NCBI RefSeq assembly: GCF_014489535.1
Contig: NZ_CP060783.1
Location: 4,795,501-4,859,500 of the forward strand
Direction of reading: 5' to 3'
Length of the DNA stretch: 64,000 nt
Origin: Diaphorobacter aerolatus
Lineage (GTDB): Bacteria > Pseudomonadota > Gammaproteobacteria > Burkholderiales > Burkholderiaceae_C
Position numbers and translations under genes: made by a program. Positions 27,571 to 37,873 of the stretch are shown here, one piece after another. Positions within the stretch are counted from its first letter, which is position 1. Each line of letters begins with the position of its first letter. Below the pieces are notes generated by a model. It saw only the letters and a list, made by a program, of their open reading frames with translations, made no database searches and was not told the origin of the DNA.

Positions 27571-28854
27571 ATGGCACAAGCCATCATCACGGTGCAGGGA
27601 GGACCGGACTCCTTGCCGACCTTGCTGGGCCAGGCCCCCGCGCGCATCCCCATTGGTGGCAAGATCCGCCCCGGCATCATGGTGCTCACGCGCAAGGCGG
27701 CAGAGCAGCCCGAGGCCAAGGCCATCTACACCCAGGGCGTGGCCGAAGGGCGATCGTTCGAGGCGATCGAGAAGGCGCTGGCGCAGGCGCTGCCCCAGCT
27801 CAAGTCCCCGCTGGTGCCGCGCAACGTACCGTGGTTCACGGTGCGCGGGGCGGACTTCCCCAATCCGGAAATGGCACGCGAAATACTCGACACCTACGGC
27901 GAGGATCGGGGGCAGGGCCATCGCCTGTACCGCTTCCCGGTCGTATTTCCGTCCGACCACTGGCAGACCGTGATGCCGCACGAGCTGGCGGCCTGGAGCA
28001 CGCACGAAAAGCGGTTTTGGTCGCAGTATTCGCCCGATGGGCTGGTGCGCCACTGCATGCGCCACGCGCCGGTGCCGGTGGACCACACCGGGCGCCGCAC
28101 GATCCGCATATTCGGCGGGCGCAAGACCATGCAACGGGAGCAGAACGGCGGCATCTGCAACCCGGAGTCCTGCCCTGAATACCAGGCCCGCCAGTGCAAT
28201 CTCACAGGCCGCTTCCTGTTCTTCATTCCCGGCATCCGTTCGATCAGCGCTTTGGAGCTGCCCACGACGAGCTTCTACGCGATGAGCGCCGCCATCCAGC
28301 GCTTCCAGGCCATCGCCCAGATGCGCGGCGGGCGCATTTCCGGATTCCTGGGACGCGACTGCACGACCTTCTTCCTGACCAAGGTGCTGAAGGAGGTGCC
28401 GCACATCGACGATCAGGGACGGGCGGTGCGCGTGCCCCAGTGGATCATCGAACTCGAGGCGCCCGTGGACGTGACGGCGCTGCTGCGGGATCACGAAGAC
28501 GAGGAGGCAATCGTCCAGCAAGCCCGCCTGGCGACCCAGATCCTGGACGGTGCTGCAGTTGGCGGGCAAGGTCTTGGCGAGGTGCAGGCACCAGTCGAGG
28601 CGTACGACGCCGACGGTTCGGAGAAGGCGGAGCCGTCCCCGGGCCGCCCGACGCTGGAGCAGTTGCTGGCGCGCGTGCGAGGCATCGGCCTGCCGGTGGA
28701 GCGCTACCAGGCCTATGCGGATCGCCGATGGGGCCGTGGCTGGCGGGTCAACCCGCATGGCAGGGGCCGGGCCTGGGATGAACTGGAGCGCTATCGTAAC
28801 GATCCGCGGGGCTATGCCGACAAGATCGACGTCGAGCTGCGCGCGTCGGCGTGA
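27571..28854 (+). CDS. Gp3/RDF-like zinc-cluster protein
   Basis: A 427-residue protein often labelled hydrolase or metal-binding on ICEs. It resembles the Gp3-like recombination directionality factors: WFTVRGADFPNPEMAREIL, LYRFPVVFPSD, and a cysteine cluster CNPESCPEYQARQCNLTG, then GIRSISALELPTTSF. I infer a DNA-associated role; it precedes sbcD by 11 bases and is probably co-transcribed with it. GAAGGAG precedes ATG. Confidence 0.6.
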   Translation: MAQAIITVQGGPDSLPTLLGQAPARIPIGGKIRPGIMVLTRKAAEQPEAKAIYTQGVAEGRSFEAIEKALAQALPQLKSPLVPRNVPWFTVRGADFPNPEMAREILDTYGEDRGQGHRLYRFPVVFPSDHWQTVMPHELAAWSTHEKRFWSQYSPDGLVRHCMRHAPVPVDHTGRRTIRIFGGRKTMQREQNGGICNPESCPEYQARQCNLTGRFLFFIPGIRSISALELPTTSFYAMSAAIQRFQAIAQMRGGRISGFLGRDCTTFFLTKVLKEVPHIDDQGRAVRVPQWIIELEAPVDVTALLRDHEDEEAIVQQARLATQILDGAAVGGQGLGEVQAPVEAYDADGSEKAEPSPGRPTLEQLLARVRGIGLPVERYQAYADRRWGRGWRVNPHGRGRAWDELERYRNDPRGYADKIDVELRASA

Positions 28855-28865
28855 AGGAGACGACC

Positions 28866-30146
28866 ATGCGCATTGCCCATTTTTCCGACCTGCATTACGG
28901 CAGCCGGACGCTGGCCGAGGCGGACCGCTGCTTCGGCGCGGCCATCGACCGCGCAGCAGCGCTCAGCGTTGATGCCGCCGTCATCTCTGGGGATGCCACC
29001 GACCATGCGCTCGACCTGCACGCCCCGGCGGCCCGGCGGCTGGTGGCGCAGGTGCGGCGGCTCGCGGACCACTGTCCCGTGCTGCTGCTGCAGGGCACCT
29101 ACTCCCACGAGCCGCCGGGCACGCTCGGGATCTTCCGGGCGCTGGGTGGCCGTCATCCCATCCATGTGAGCGAAGGCATCGGGCAGGTGGTGCTGACGCG
29201 CGGACGGGGCTGGCAGCGCTGCCCTGACTGGCGCTTCGAGGTATTGCCACGCGATGCCGTCGCCGTGTTTTCCTGTCTGCCGACCGTCAACAAGGCTGAG
29301 TTGGCGGCTGCGGTCGGGGCGGTGGATGCCGCCCAGGCCGTTGGCGAGCACCTGGAGCGCCTGCTGGCCGGCTGGGCACCATCCCACCGACTGGCGCGCG
29401 AGCGAGGATTGCCCACCATCGGCGTGTCGCACGGGACGGTGTTCGGCTGCGTGAGCGAGCACGGCGTGCCGATGGCGGGCTTTGACCACGAGTTCACGAC
29501 CGGTGCGCTCTTCGCGGCCGAGGCCCAGGCCTTCATGCTTGGCCACATCCACCGGCACCAGGCCTGGTGCCGGCAGGGTGACCGAGGCAAGCAGCTCATC
29601 GCCTACCCCGGGTCGATCGGTCGCTTTCACTACGGCGAGGAGGGCGAGAAGGGTTTTCTGGTCTGGGAAGTCGGTGCCGACGATGCACGCTGCACTCTGG
29701 AGGCCACGCCGGCGCGCCGCACCATCGACATCGTCTTCGAAGGGCGCCCGGATCTGGATCTGCTGCGAGACGCAATCGCGCGCCAGGATGTGACAGGCGC
29801 CAGCGTGCGCGTGCGCTGGACCGTCGCGGACGAGGACCGCGGCGCGGTCGACCGCGAGGCGATCCAGCGCATGCTGGTAGGCGCGGCCGAGGCCAAGTTG
29901 GAGGGGCGCATCGTTCCAGTGGTGCGCACGCGCGCGGCCGGCATCTCCCAACTGCCACACCTGGAAGACAAGCTGCGCGCCTGGGCGAAGGTGGCCGAGG
30001 TTCGCCCTGAACCGCTGTTGGCCTGCATGGCCGCGCTGGACCACGCGCAGCCCGAGGTCATCGCGGCAAGGCTGATCGGAAGCGATACGGACTCAACCCC
30101 ATCGACGCGCCATGTGTTGCCGGAATCGCTGAGCGAGCTGGTCTGA
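28866..30146 (+). CDS. sbcD: SbcD-like metallophosphoesterase
   Basis: A 426-residue calcineurin-like nuclease subunit. Metal motifs: FSDLHYG (D-x-H), ISGDATDH, and LGHIHRHQAW. The usual GNHD third motif reads LLQGTYSHE, so Asn is replaced and activity may be altered, though His remains. It would partner the SbcC-like ATPase encoded at 34191. The two are normally adjacent, but here a defence cassette separates them. Confidence 0.82.
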   Translation: MRIAHFSDLHYGSRTLAEADRCFGAAIDRAAALSVDAAVISGDATDHALDLHAPAARRLVAQVRRLADHCPVLLLQGTYSHEPPGTLGIFRALGGRHPIHVSEGIGQVVLTRGRGWQRCPDWRFEVLPRDAVAVFSCLPTVNKAELAAAVGAVDAAQAVGEHLERLLAGWAPSHRLARERGLPTIGVSHGTVFGCVSEHGVPMAGFDHEFTTGALFAAEAQAFMLGHIHRHQAWCRQGDRGKQLIAYPGSIGRFHYGEEGEKGFLVWEVGADDARCTLEATPARRTIDIVFEGRPDLDLLRDAIARQDVTGASVRVRWTVADEDRGAVDREAIQRMLVGAAEAKLEGRIVPVVRTRAAGISQLPHLEDKLRAWAKVAEVRPEPLLACMAALDHAQPEVIAARLIGSDTDSTPSTRHVLPESLSELV

Positions 30147-30245
30147 GGATCCGGATCCGCTGTCTCAACCCAGGGTCGTTGTGCGCGATGCAGGTGGAGA
30201 CACAGAGGCCGGGTATGCGCTGATTGGGGGCGGTCGTGTCGGGAG

Positions 30246-32571
30246 TCAGTGAAACGAGGGCAGGGCGGACCATGCCGGCCGGTAGAACCGCTCCATCATG
30301 TCGGCCGCCCATTCGCTCTTACCCTGCAGCCTGGCGATATGGGTGAGAGCCAGCCCGAGACGATGGATGAGCGGCGGACAGTCGCTCGCGGCCGCGGTTT
30401 GAACCCAGGCCTCGCGGTCGACGCCGGGAATGTCGTGGAGCAGGAGCTCTGACATCGCCCACACGACGGGCTCCGCAATGCCGTTCCTGAAGCATGACAT
30501 CTCCGCCCATCGATCTCGTGCGTATGGAACCCTTCGAGGTCGCGGCTGGGCCGCCGCAGCACCATGGGGCAGGTTCCCAGCTCCAGGAGTAAGGTCGCGG
30601 CCACGTTGGAGAGTCCCTCCTCGTGGTCGACAAAGGCCAAGCGGAACTCCCGCATCTGCGACAGGATCAGCCAGCCGTCCATGCTGGTCATGGTGGTGAG
30701 ATCCTCGTCGTCAACTTCCACTTGTACCGGAGCCCCATGCTTCGCGCGTGAACGCAAGGTCAGCGTGCCGTTTTCACCCACCTCGATGTCGACGAGGCCG
30801 TGGTCTGGCATGAGCGTCACCATGCGCGCGCCCGCTCCCAACTGCTGTCGGCGTGGTGGCTGTTTCAGGAGGCCATTGATCAGTGCCAGGTAGCCAGCGC
30901 CGCCGAGATCGTGGATGGCCCTTGAGATGGCATGAGCACCAATGGCGTCACCCAATGGCATTCGAGAGCACGCCGTGATGATCCATTTCGCGGCGTCATC
31001 CGCGCTTTTCGAAACGCGCCGGGGAAGGCGCGCGGCAAGCCGCGCTGCCACCTCGAATCCGAAGAGTTCAGGAACCCGGACCACGTACACCGTGTCTCCG
31101 GAGAACGCCTTGTCTCGGCGAATGAGACCGGCGCGGGTCAGGTCACGAATGGCTTCCCGTTCGAGGTGTTCCTTCACTACCTCCTGCCGGATGGAGAACA
31201 GGTAAATCGCGGCCAGCACATCCCCATGGTGTCGATGCGAATTCAGATCCTCGAGGTAAGCCGCTGCCAGTCGCCTGAAATCATCGCGCAACTCGCCGAG
31301 ACTGTCGAATCTCTCGTCGGCGACCTCGAACATTTCCGCGCCGAGCAGAGGCGGCAGCATCACCACCTTCCCAGGAGGATTGCCTTGCATGCTGCTTGCG
31401 ACCGCCGCGCGCAGGACCCAAGGGGCTCGAAGCTCCGGCGCATACTGGGCTCCATCGACGAGGCCGCCTCCCAGCGCCCACAGCGCGCCCTTGGCAACTT
31501 CGAACTCGTCGTCATCGTAGTTGCCGACCTTGACCAGCCCGCTGTGGCGGCTCAATCTCGTACGCTCCCTGCCGTTAGGCTTGAGCGTCAGCCCGTCGAC
31601 GTCGTTCTCGTCGACCGCCACGACGATGCGCATGCGCTCGCCGAAGGTGGTCAGCATCTCGTCCAATTCGCTGGCCATGGTCGGGTTGGCCGTTGGCAGG
31701 GAGTCGAGGCACAGGATGAGGGTGCGCTGGCTTTGGCTGGCGAGCTGGCGCAGCCAGACCCTGGATTCGTCCGGGGTGGCTGGCCAACCAAATTGCATGG
31801 CGAGCACATTTGCAAGCCGCCGGAACAGTCCTTCGCTGCAGGAGCCCCCTCGACGAACAGAATGTCCCATGGTTCGTCGTGGCTTTGCAGTGCCAGCTCC
31901 CGCAATACAGAACTCTTGCCGCACAGCGGAGGGCCGGCAAGGAGGAGAACTTTGTAGGATCCCGACCGCAAGGCGGTTCTGAGATCCTTCGTGGCCTGGC
32001 GAGGCACAAGGAATCGGTCGACGAAGCGCTCGCCGGAGTTCCAGTCCCCTGTCAGTTCCTCCAACTCGCCAGACGTGATGGCCGCGACCGCGCTTTGTCC
32101 CAGATCGGTCCCGAGCAGTTTGCTGACGGCGCTTGTGACACCTGACTGCGCGGCGGTTGCCGCAGCTTCGATCCGGCGCGCGAGCTCCACTTCATCAACG
32201 GTGGCGCCCGACAGCAGTTCCATGTCGTGCGTCTGGTAGATCCTGGTGTCCGCGCCGTTGGTGATCACCACGATAGGGGCCTGGGCCAGCAGGGCGTAGG
32301 AGCGTCCCTGCGCCTCGTCATCGGCGGTGAGGGCAAGCCCTTCCCGTTTCAGTTCCAGAACGGCCACCGCCACGTCACCCTTGTAGACGATGATGTCTGC
32401 GCGGCCCTCGACATAGTCGGCCACGCCAGCCTCGAGGACGGTGCGCCCGACCCGCAGCTTGAATCGAGACTGGTGTCTGAGTTGGGTGACACCGGCGAAG
32501 ACGCGCTCCAGCGTGGCGTCGATGCGTGCTTCAAGTTCGGCTTCGGGGGGCTGGGTCGTTGTAATGGTCAT
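30246..32571 (-). CDS. HsdR-N nuclease fused to STAND-like NTPase (two frameshifts)
   Basis: A 775-residue protein when one base is restored at 31845-31849 (CCCCC) and one at 30506-30508. Residues 1-130 look like the PD-(D/E)XK N-terminal domain of type I restriction subunits (EGRADIIVYKGDVAVAVLELKREG, giving D...E-x-K). Then an NTPase: Walker A AGPPLCGKSSVL (about residue 222), Walker B LILCLDSLP. The last 400 residues are helical without a known fold, as in STAND sensors. It follows abiEii by 40 bases on the same strand and probably acts in anti-phage defence; that is inferred. Confidence 0.7.
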
Positions 32572-32611
32572 GAAGTGGGCATGGAAGGAATGGGGCGCTG
32601 AGACAGACCGG

Positions 32612-33577
32612 TTAGCGCAGCGTGTCCAGCAGCGTGGACCCCGCCTTCTCAAAGTCCCCGAAAGCCTGCTCGAACGCGGGTGTGCCGCCGCCATAGACCA
32701 GGGGCAGCAGGTTGCCGGTGAACTCCGCCTGGATCTTCGTATCCGCACGGGCTTGTCGCAATGCGCCGCTCAGCACCTGATGGGGTGCTGCGGCAAAGTC
32801 TGGGAACTGGACGCCAAACTCCTTCTGGTCGCCCGCGACCAGCACGGGGAATGCCCGTCGGGCGTCGGCCAGCACGTCGGGCTGGCGCTGGAGAATGCTG
32901 TGCACGTCGTACAGGTGCCGAACCAGGGCTGTATCCCAGGCTTGGCGCATCAGCCCGGCGCGATGCTGGGCGTAGCGGCGCAGGAACGAGAGGACTTTCT
33001 CCGCGACCGTCTCGGCCACGGCGACCACCAGCGCCTGGAAGGCTGGATCGCTGCGGCCGGCGAGCTGGTCGGCCAGTGTGGCGATGCGGCAGACTTGCGC
33101 AGGTAGAACCGGAGTGCGTGCCGTCAATTCGATCTGCAGGTGAGGGCGCAGCCCCGCGGCGGAGCCATAGTGCCGCGCATAACTCCATTCGCTGCAGAAG
33201 TACCGGTTCTCATTGAAGGCCAGCCCCTTGGCAGGATCCTCGACCAGGCCGATGCCGGCCAGCGTTTCGGTCACCAGGGCTTTCAGCGCGGAAAGCCGGC
33301 GGCGGATTTCGGCCCGGGATGCTTGACCGGCATCCGGGATCACCACCTTCAGGTCCGCGTCCTCGGACATGCGTTCGATCAGTCCATAGGCCTTGGACAG
33401 GCTGGTGCCGCCACAGAACACCAGTTGCACGCCTTCGGGCTGCAAGGCGAAAAGGGCCCGCAACGCATCGGTCAGGTGCTCGTCTTTCTCCAGCAGGCCG
33501 GCCGTGATCCCGCCAGGTGCCGCCTCCGCGATGAGCGCCTCGATCAGTTCCCGCCGCTCGGGCGCCAATACCCTCAT
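32612..33577 (-). CDS. abiEii: AbiEii-type nucleotidyltransferase toxin
   Basis: A 321-residue AbiEii toxin of the type IV toxin-antitoxin / abortive infection system. The nucleotidyltransferase core is LVFCGGTSLSKAYGLIERMSED with the downstream acidic DADLKVVI, matching GGTSL(x)K and DxD. Its start overlaps the abiEi stop by 4 bases. AbiEii transferases inactivate tRNA or related targets on phage infection (family knowledge). Confidence 0.88.
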   Translation of the reverse strand: MRVLAPERRELIEALIAEAAPGGITAGLLEKDEHLTDALRALFALQPEGVQLVFCGGTSLSKAYGLIERMSEDADLKVVIPDAGQASRAEIRRRLSALKALVTETLAGIGLVEDPAKGLAFNENRYFCSEWSYARHYGSAAGLRPHLQIELTARTPVLPAQVCRIATLADQLAGRSDPAFQALVVAVAETVAEKVLSFLRRYAQHRAGLMRQAWDTALVRHLYDVHSILQRQPDVLADARRAFPVLVAGDQKEFGVQFPDFAAAPHQVLSGALRQARADTKIQAEFTGNLLPLVYGGGTPAFEQAFGDFEKAGSTLLDTLR

Positions 33578-33975
33578 GCGTGTTCGTACTGGATCGCCTT
33601 GCCGTTGAAACCGAGCTTGCGAGCGATGCGGCGCCGTCCGACGTTGAAGACGATGCCCGCGGGCACCTGGGTGCTGCGCCCGGCGTTGTACGCCTGGGTC
33701 AGGCGGCTGGCCATGACGGTCACCCCCAGCTTGTTCAGCGCCTCCGGGGCCAGAACCTCCAGCGGCCGGACCGGAATGGGCTTGCCGGTCAGCACGCTCG
33801 GCTTGGCCTTGGCGTAGACGCCCAGGCCCAGGCGCACCAGCGTGCCGTCCATCAGCAACTCGCGCAGAGCGCGGCCCACCTGGGCGGCACTGCCGAACTG
33901 ATCGAACTCGCTGCGCAGAAGCACGTCGTCGCTGCGGTTGGCGACAGAGCGTTTGATGCGGTTGAGTGTGTTCAT
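33574..33975 (-). CDS. abiEi: AbiEi-type antitoxin and autorepressor (DUF6088-like)
   Basis: A 133-residue antitoxin with an N-terminal winged helix (LRSEFDQFGSAAQVGRALRE) and the body GVYAKAKPSVLTGKP. It neutralises AbiEii and represses its own promoter in characterised systems. An inverted repeat suited to that role lies at 34015-34052, 40 bases upstream of its ATG. Confidence 0.85.
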   Translation of the reverse strand: MNTLNRIKRSVANRSDDVLLRSEFDQFGSAAQVGRALRELLMDGTLVRLGLGVYAKAKPSVLTGKPIPVRPLEVLAPEALNKLGVTVMASRLTQAYNAGRSTQVPAGIVFNVGRRRIARKLGFNGKAIQYEHA

Positions 33976-34014
33976 GGCAGCGGAGCAGTTGATCCTTCGA
34001 GGGCTATTTTACCT

Positions 34015-34052
34015 CCTTTGTAGATTTCCGTAAGTTGCTGTCTACAAAAGGG
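34015..34052. promoter_or_regulatory. Inverted repeat, candidate AbiEi operator
   Basis: CCTTTGTAGA (34015-34024) and TCTACAAAAGG (34041-34052) form an inverted repeat with one extra A. It lies in a low-GC patch just upstream of abiEi. AbiEi antitoxins bind paired inverted repeats at their promoter. Confidence 0.55.
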
Positions 34053-34190
34053 ATTTGTGATCTTGACTCGCTCATCCTCTGGAGCATCCATTCGATGAAC
34101 GGCAGAGAAAGCCATTGGCGTCTCCAAGCCCTTGATATTCCCCGGCCTCACGGGAAACTGGATTGCACCAATCCCATGGAGATCATCGCC

Positions 34191-36658
34191 ATGCAACTCC
34201 TTTCCCTGACCCTCAAGGGCTTTCGCGGCATCCGCGATGGCCTGGGCCTGGATGTCCTGACCCTGGACTTCGAGGCCCTGTGCGATGGGGCCGAGCTGGT
34301 CGCCATCGCAGGCGCCAATGGGCGCGGCAAGACCACGGTGCTCGACAACATGCACCCATACCTCACCATGCCTTCGCGCGCGGCAGCGGCGGGTACGGGC
34401 GGCTTTAGCTACTACGACCATGTCTTCCTTCCGGAGAACGAGAAGGATCTGGTCTGGGCCTTGGAGGGGCGTAGCTACCGTTCCCAGGTCGTGATCCGGC
34501 TCAACGGCCGGCGCCGAACGGAAGCCTTCCTATTTGTACTCTCCGATACGGGAGCATGGCGCCCGGTCATTCTTGAGGACGGCACGGTGTCGGACGGCAA
34601 GGCGGACACCTATACGCGCTGCGTAGAACATCTGTGCGGGAGCGCCGATACCTTCTTCACCTCGGTCTTTGGCGCCCAGGGCAAGCGCCAGCTCAGCGAC
34701 TACCGGAACGCGGAAATCAAAACACTGCTGGCCGACCTGCTGGGCCAGGAGCACATCCGCGAACTGGGCTGCAAGGCTGGCGATACGGCCAAGCTCCTGA
34801 AGGCGGGGCTGGTAGCGGTGCGGCAGGAGACTCTTGGCATGGAAGTCGAGGCCAGCCGGCTGGCAACCTCATGGGGAGAAGTTGCGGATGCGCCTGCCCT
34901 GGCCGGACGAGCCCAGGATGCCGTGACGGCCACAGCCGCCGAACTGGAGGTCGCTCGGCATGCCTGCGCCCAGGTCACCGCGCAGCGCGACCATGCCCGT
35001 GAGGCCGATGCCCGGCGGACCCAACTGTTGGCGGAGCGGGAAGCGACGCAGACCGCTGTTCGTCGCGCGATGCAGGAACTGGCGGATCGGGAGAGCGGGG
35101 AGGGCCTGCGGCTGGAACGCTTGACCCGCCGGATAGCTCAGCGGCAGGCCCAGACCCGCCTCAGCAGGGAGCGTCTGGAGGGCGTGCAGGCGCAATGCAA
35201 TGCCTTGCTGGCCAGCGAGCCTCTGGTGCGGCGCGCAATTCGGCGCCTGCCGCTGGCCGAACACCTGCTGGCGCGGCGCGCGGAGCGTGTTCGTCTGGCG
35301 AGGATTCAATTGGCAGACTGGGAGCAGGCCAGCGGCCAATTGCGGATGCTGGCGCAGCGAGTGCAGGGCATCGAGCGTGAGGCGGGGCAGGCGGCCCTGC
35401 AGGCGCAGGCACTGCGGCGCCGTTTCGGCCTGACCGCCGAGGTGCCCTGCAGCGGCATGCCGTTGCAGGGGCGATGCCAGTTGCTGGCCGACGCCCGCGA
35501 AGCCCAGGCGCTGATTCCCAGCGCTGACGCGGTGCTGCAGCGTCTGGTCGACGAGAAGGCCAGGGTTGAGCGTGAGGGCCGGGCCGTCAAGGCACGCGTC
35601 TTGGCCATGAATTCCGTTGGGGTCCAGTTGGAGCTGTCAGAGCGGGACCTGGAGCGTGCACGGGATCGGGCATCCACGTTGGCGCTGCTTGCAGCGAAGG
35701 CCGACGACATGGAGGTCGCCCGGCAGCGTCTTGCCGACGCGCGGGATGAGCTGACAGGCCTCGGTGTGGCCGGTGGCGAGGACGGTTCGGCCGAAGCCCG
35801 CGCAGAGCGGGAGGAACGGGAAGCCATCACGGCGGCGATGCAAGCCATCGGCACACAGCGGCAACAACAGTCGGCCGGACTGCAGCAAGCGCTGGTCCGA
35901 CTGGATGGAGTGCTGGCAACGCTGCCCGAGCCCTTCGACCATGAAATCCTGTCCGCAGCGAGCGCTGCCTTGGATCACGCCGTCACCGCACACGAGGCTG
36001 CACAGCGTGACCATGTACAAGCCTTGCAACAGGTGCAGAGCCTGGCCGCACTGCGCCAGCAGCGGGAGGCATTGTCGGAACGCCAGGCGGCGGCCCGTCG
36101 GCGCAGCCAGCTTATCGAAAGCGCCATCGGCGACTGGACTCTGCTGGCACGCTGCATGAGCAATGATGGCCTGATCGCCCTGGCGATCGACGACGCTGGG
36201 CCGGTCTTGTCGGGTCTGGCGAACGATCTGCTGCTGGCCTGCTACGGCCGCGCTTCACGGTATCCATCGTCACGCAGGCGGAAACGGTCAAGGGGGAGAA
36301 GCGGGAAGATTTCGACATCGTGGTGCACGACGCCGAGTCAGGGGAAAGTAAGAGCGTGCGGCTGATGAGCGGAGGGGAGAGGGTCTGGATCAACGAATGC
36401 CTGGTGCGGGCCGTGGCGCTGTACCTGGCGCAGATCAGCGAGCGGCACTATGAAACGCTGTTCTCGGACGAGGCCGATGGCGCGCTCGATCCGGAACGCA
36501 AGCGCATGTTCGGCGCAATGAAGCGGGAGGTGCTGCGGCTGGGAGGCTACCGGCGCGAGTTCTTCGTCTCGCAGACGCCCGAGTTGGCGGGCATGGCGGA
36601 TGCAGTGATTGACCTGGAGGCGCTGCGGATGGACGCAGGTGCCGTTCCTGTCGAGTGA
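34191..36658 (+). CDS. sbcC: SbcC-like SMC ATPase (one frameshift)
   Basis: An 822-residue SbcC/Rad50-like ATPase once a missing C near 36246-36249 is restored. Walker A is IAGANGRGKTTVLDNM (about residue 40). A long coiled coil (about residues 230-640) is broken by a hook with Cys (AEVPCSGMPLQGRCQLL). The signature RLMSGGERVWINE and Walker B ETLFSDEADGALD lie after the shift. It partners SbcD in end processing. ATG at 34191 has GGAG 10 bases upstream; ATG at 34176 lacks one. Confidence 0.88.
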
Positions 36659-36709
36659 TGGCGATGAAGGCGGGCCTGCTCCCGGCGCCGAGTCGGCACC
36701 AGGGCGTTC

Positions 36710-37018
36710 TCACAAGAGGGGATCTTGGGGAGAGAAGGTCGGCAGTCCCTGGACGGCGGGGGCCTCGCTGTCGAATTTGAGCCAGACGATTCCGGCTCGC
36801 TCGGCGGCCTCGAAAATCGTTGCCAGGTCGGATTCCGCAGGGGAGCGATAGCGTGGTGAGCCTACGAAGACGAAGCCTCCAAAGTCGGTCGGGTAGGCAT
36901 TGACGGACAGGTCGTCATCTCGCAGCTTTTGCCGCGTCGCCGGCGTGAGATGGTTCAGCGAAAGCGCGGCCAGAGGTTCAGCCAATTCGCGCAACTGCTC
37001 AATGCATTGGGTGTGCAT
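36710..37018 (-). CDS. DUF5983-like small protein, copy 2
   Basis: A 102-residue paralogue of the gene at 10676-10984, sharing CIEQLRELAE, DLSVNAYPTDFGGFVFVGSP and the SDLATI box. AAGGAGT precedes ATG at good spacing. It points towards sbcC, ending 51 bases after the sbcC stop. Function unknown. Confidence 0.62.
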   Translation of the reverse strand: MHTQCIEQLRELAEPLAALSLNHLTPATRQKLRDDDLSVNAYPTDFGGFVFVGSPRYRSPAESDLATIFEAAERAGIVWLKFDSEAPAVQGLPTFSPQDPLL

Positions 37019-37534
37019 GGGGGTTACTCCTTGTGTGGCGATGCCGGCATGGGGTTCGGGAAGCCTTGTGGACTTCGCCAACCCTGCAGAGGTAGGCCAC
37101 CATGAGTGTCAACGTTCCCAGAAACATGGTTTCGGCACCGCTGATACGGTGCAGCACGAGGACGGCGTCCCCGGCGGGAATGTGGTGCGCAACGGTTGTC
37201 GGCACGGTGGTCTTTGCACGTAGCGATTGCGGCGCCGGCGACTGGCCGGAGGGCCTTTATCTGAATAGAAAGTGGGTTGGGGCAGTGTCGCCCTGGCCTC
37301 GCTGCGTCACAAGGGGGAAAACGTGTGCAGGCCGTAAACCGTGGTGATAAACCGCTCATTCATTGCCGAATTCGGGTGGCGATTGCACGTGATGTCGCGA
37401 ATCGTCAACGCCGAGAGAGTCTGATGGATGCCACTGATGGTCTTGTGACACTCAAAAGTCACTCCGGTGTCACTCAAGATATTTTTTGCTCAGGCTCCGC
37501 TAATTCGCCCTCAAGTTTGTTTTTTGGCGTCAGT
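37019..37534. other. Intergenic region with short direct repeats
   Basis: About 515 bases without a convincing gene. At 37444-37477 the heptamer-like unit (T)GTCACTC occurs in three forms (GACACTC, GTCACTC, GTCACTC) spaced 10-12 bases apart, just before an A/T-rich stretch. This could be the promoter-operator of the small gene at 37535. Confidence 0.35.
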
Positions 37535-37771
37535 ATGGTGGCCATCAAGGGGGTTCACCATGATCCGCCTGGGGCGCAGATCCGTTTGACGAGCAAGGAA
37601 ATCGAGTATTTCCAATGGCTGACCGACATCGAGCCGGCCGGCATCCGCACGCGCGCGGATCTCGATGCGTATGTGGCGAAGTGCAAGGCGCACTATTGGG
37701 GCGTTTCGCACGACACGCAGTTCCTGCATTGGATGATCGACCAGGAGGTTGCGCGTTGTCTGGCGGCCTGA
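37535..37771 (+). CDS. Hypothetical protein, 78 residues
   Basis: A small soluble protein (RLTSKEIEYFQWLTDIEPAGI then WGVSHDTQFLHWMIDQEVA). Codon use is normal for the region from the ATG at 37535 onward, unlike the in-frame sequence before it. No strong ribosome-binding site and no recognised family. Confidence 0.5.
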   Translation: MVAIKGVHHDPPGAQIRLTSKEIEYFQWLTDIEPAGIRTRADLDAYVAKCKAHYWGVSHDTQFLHWMIDQEVARCLAA

Positions 37772-37873
37772 TGGCGTGAGCGCTGTGGGGATGGGGGGCT
37801 GTCTGATGGTCTGCCTATCGAGGCAGAAACACCGAGTTCCCCGGCCATAGGCCAGGAGAACTTGGTGCCAGGC

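Noticed and set aside
30161..30240. GGATCCGGATCC-like text between sbcD and the NTPase gene as a terminator
   Set aside because: No T run on either strand and the stem is short.
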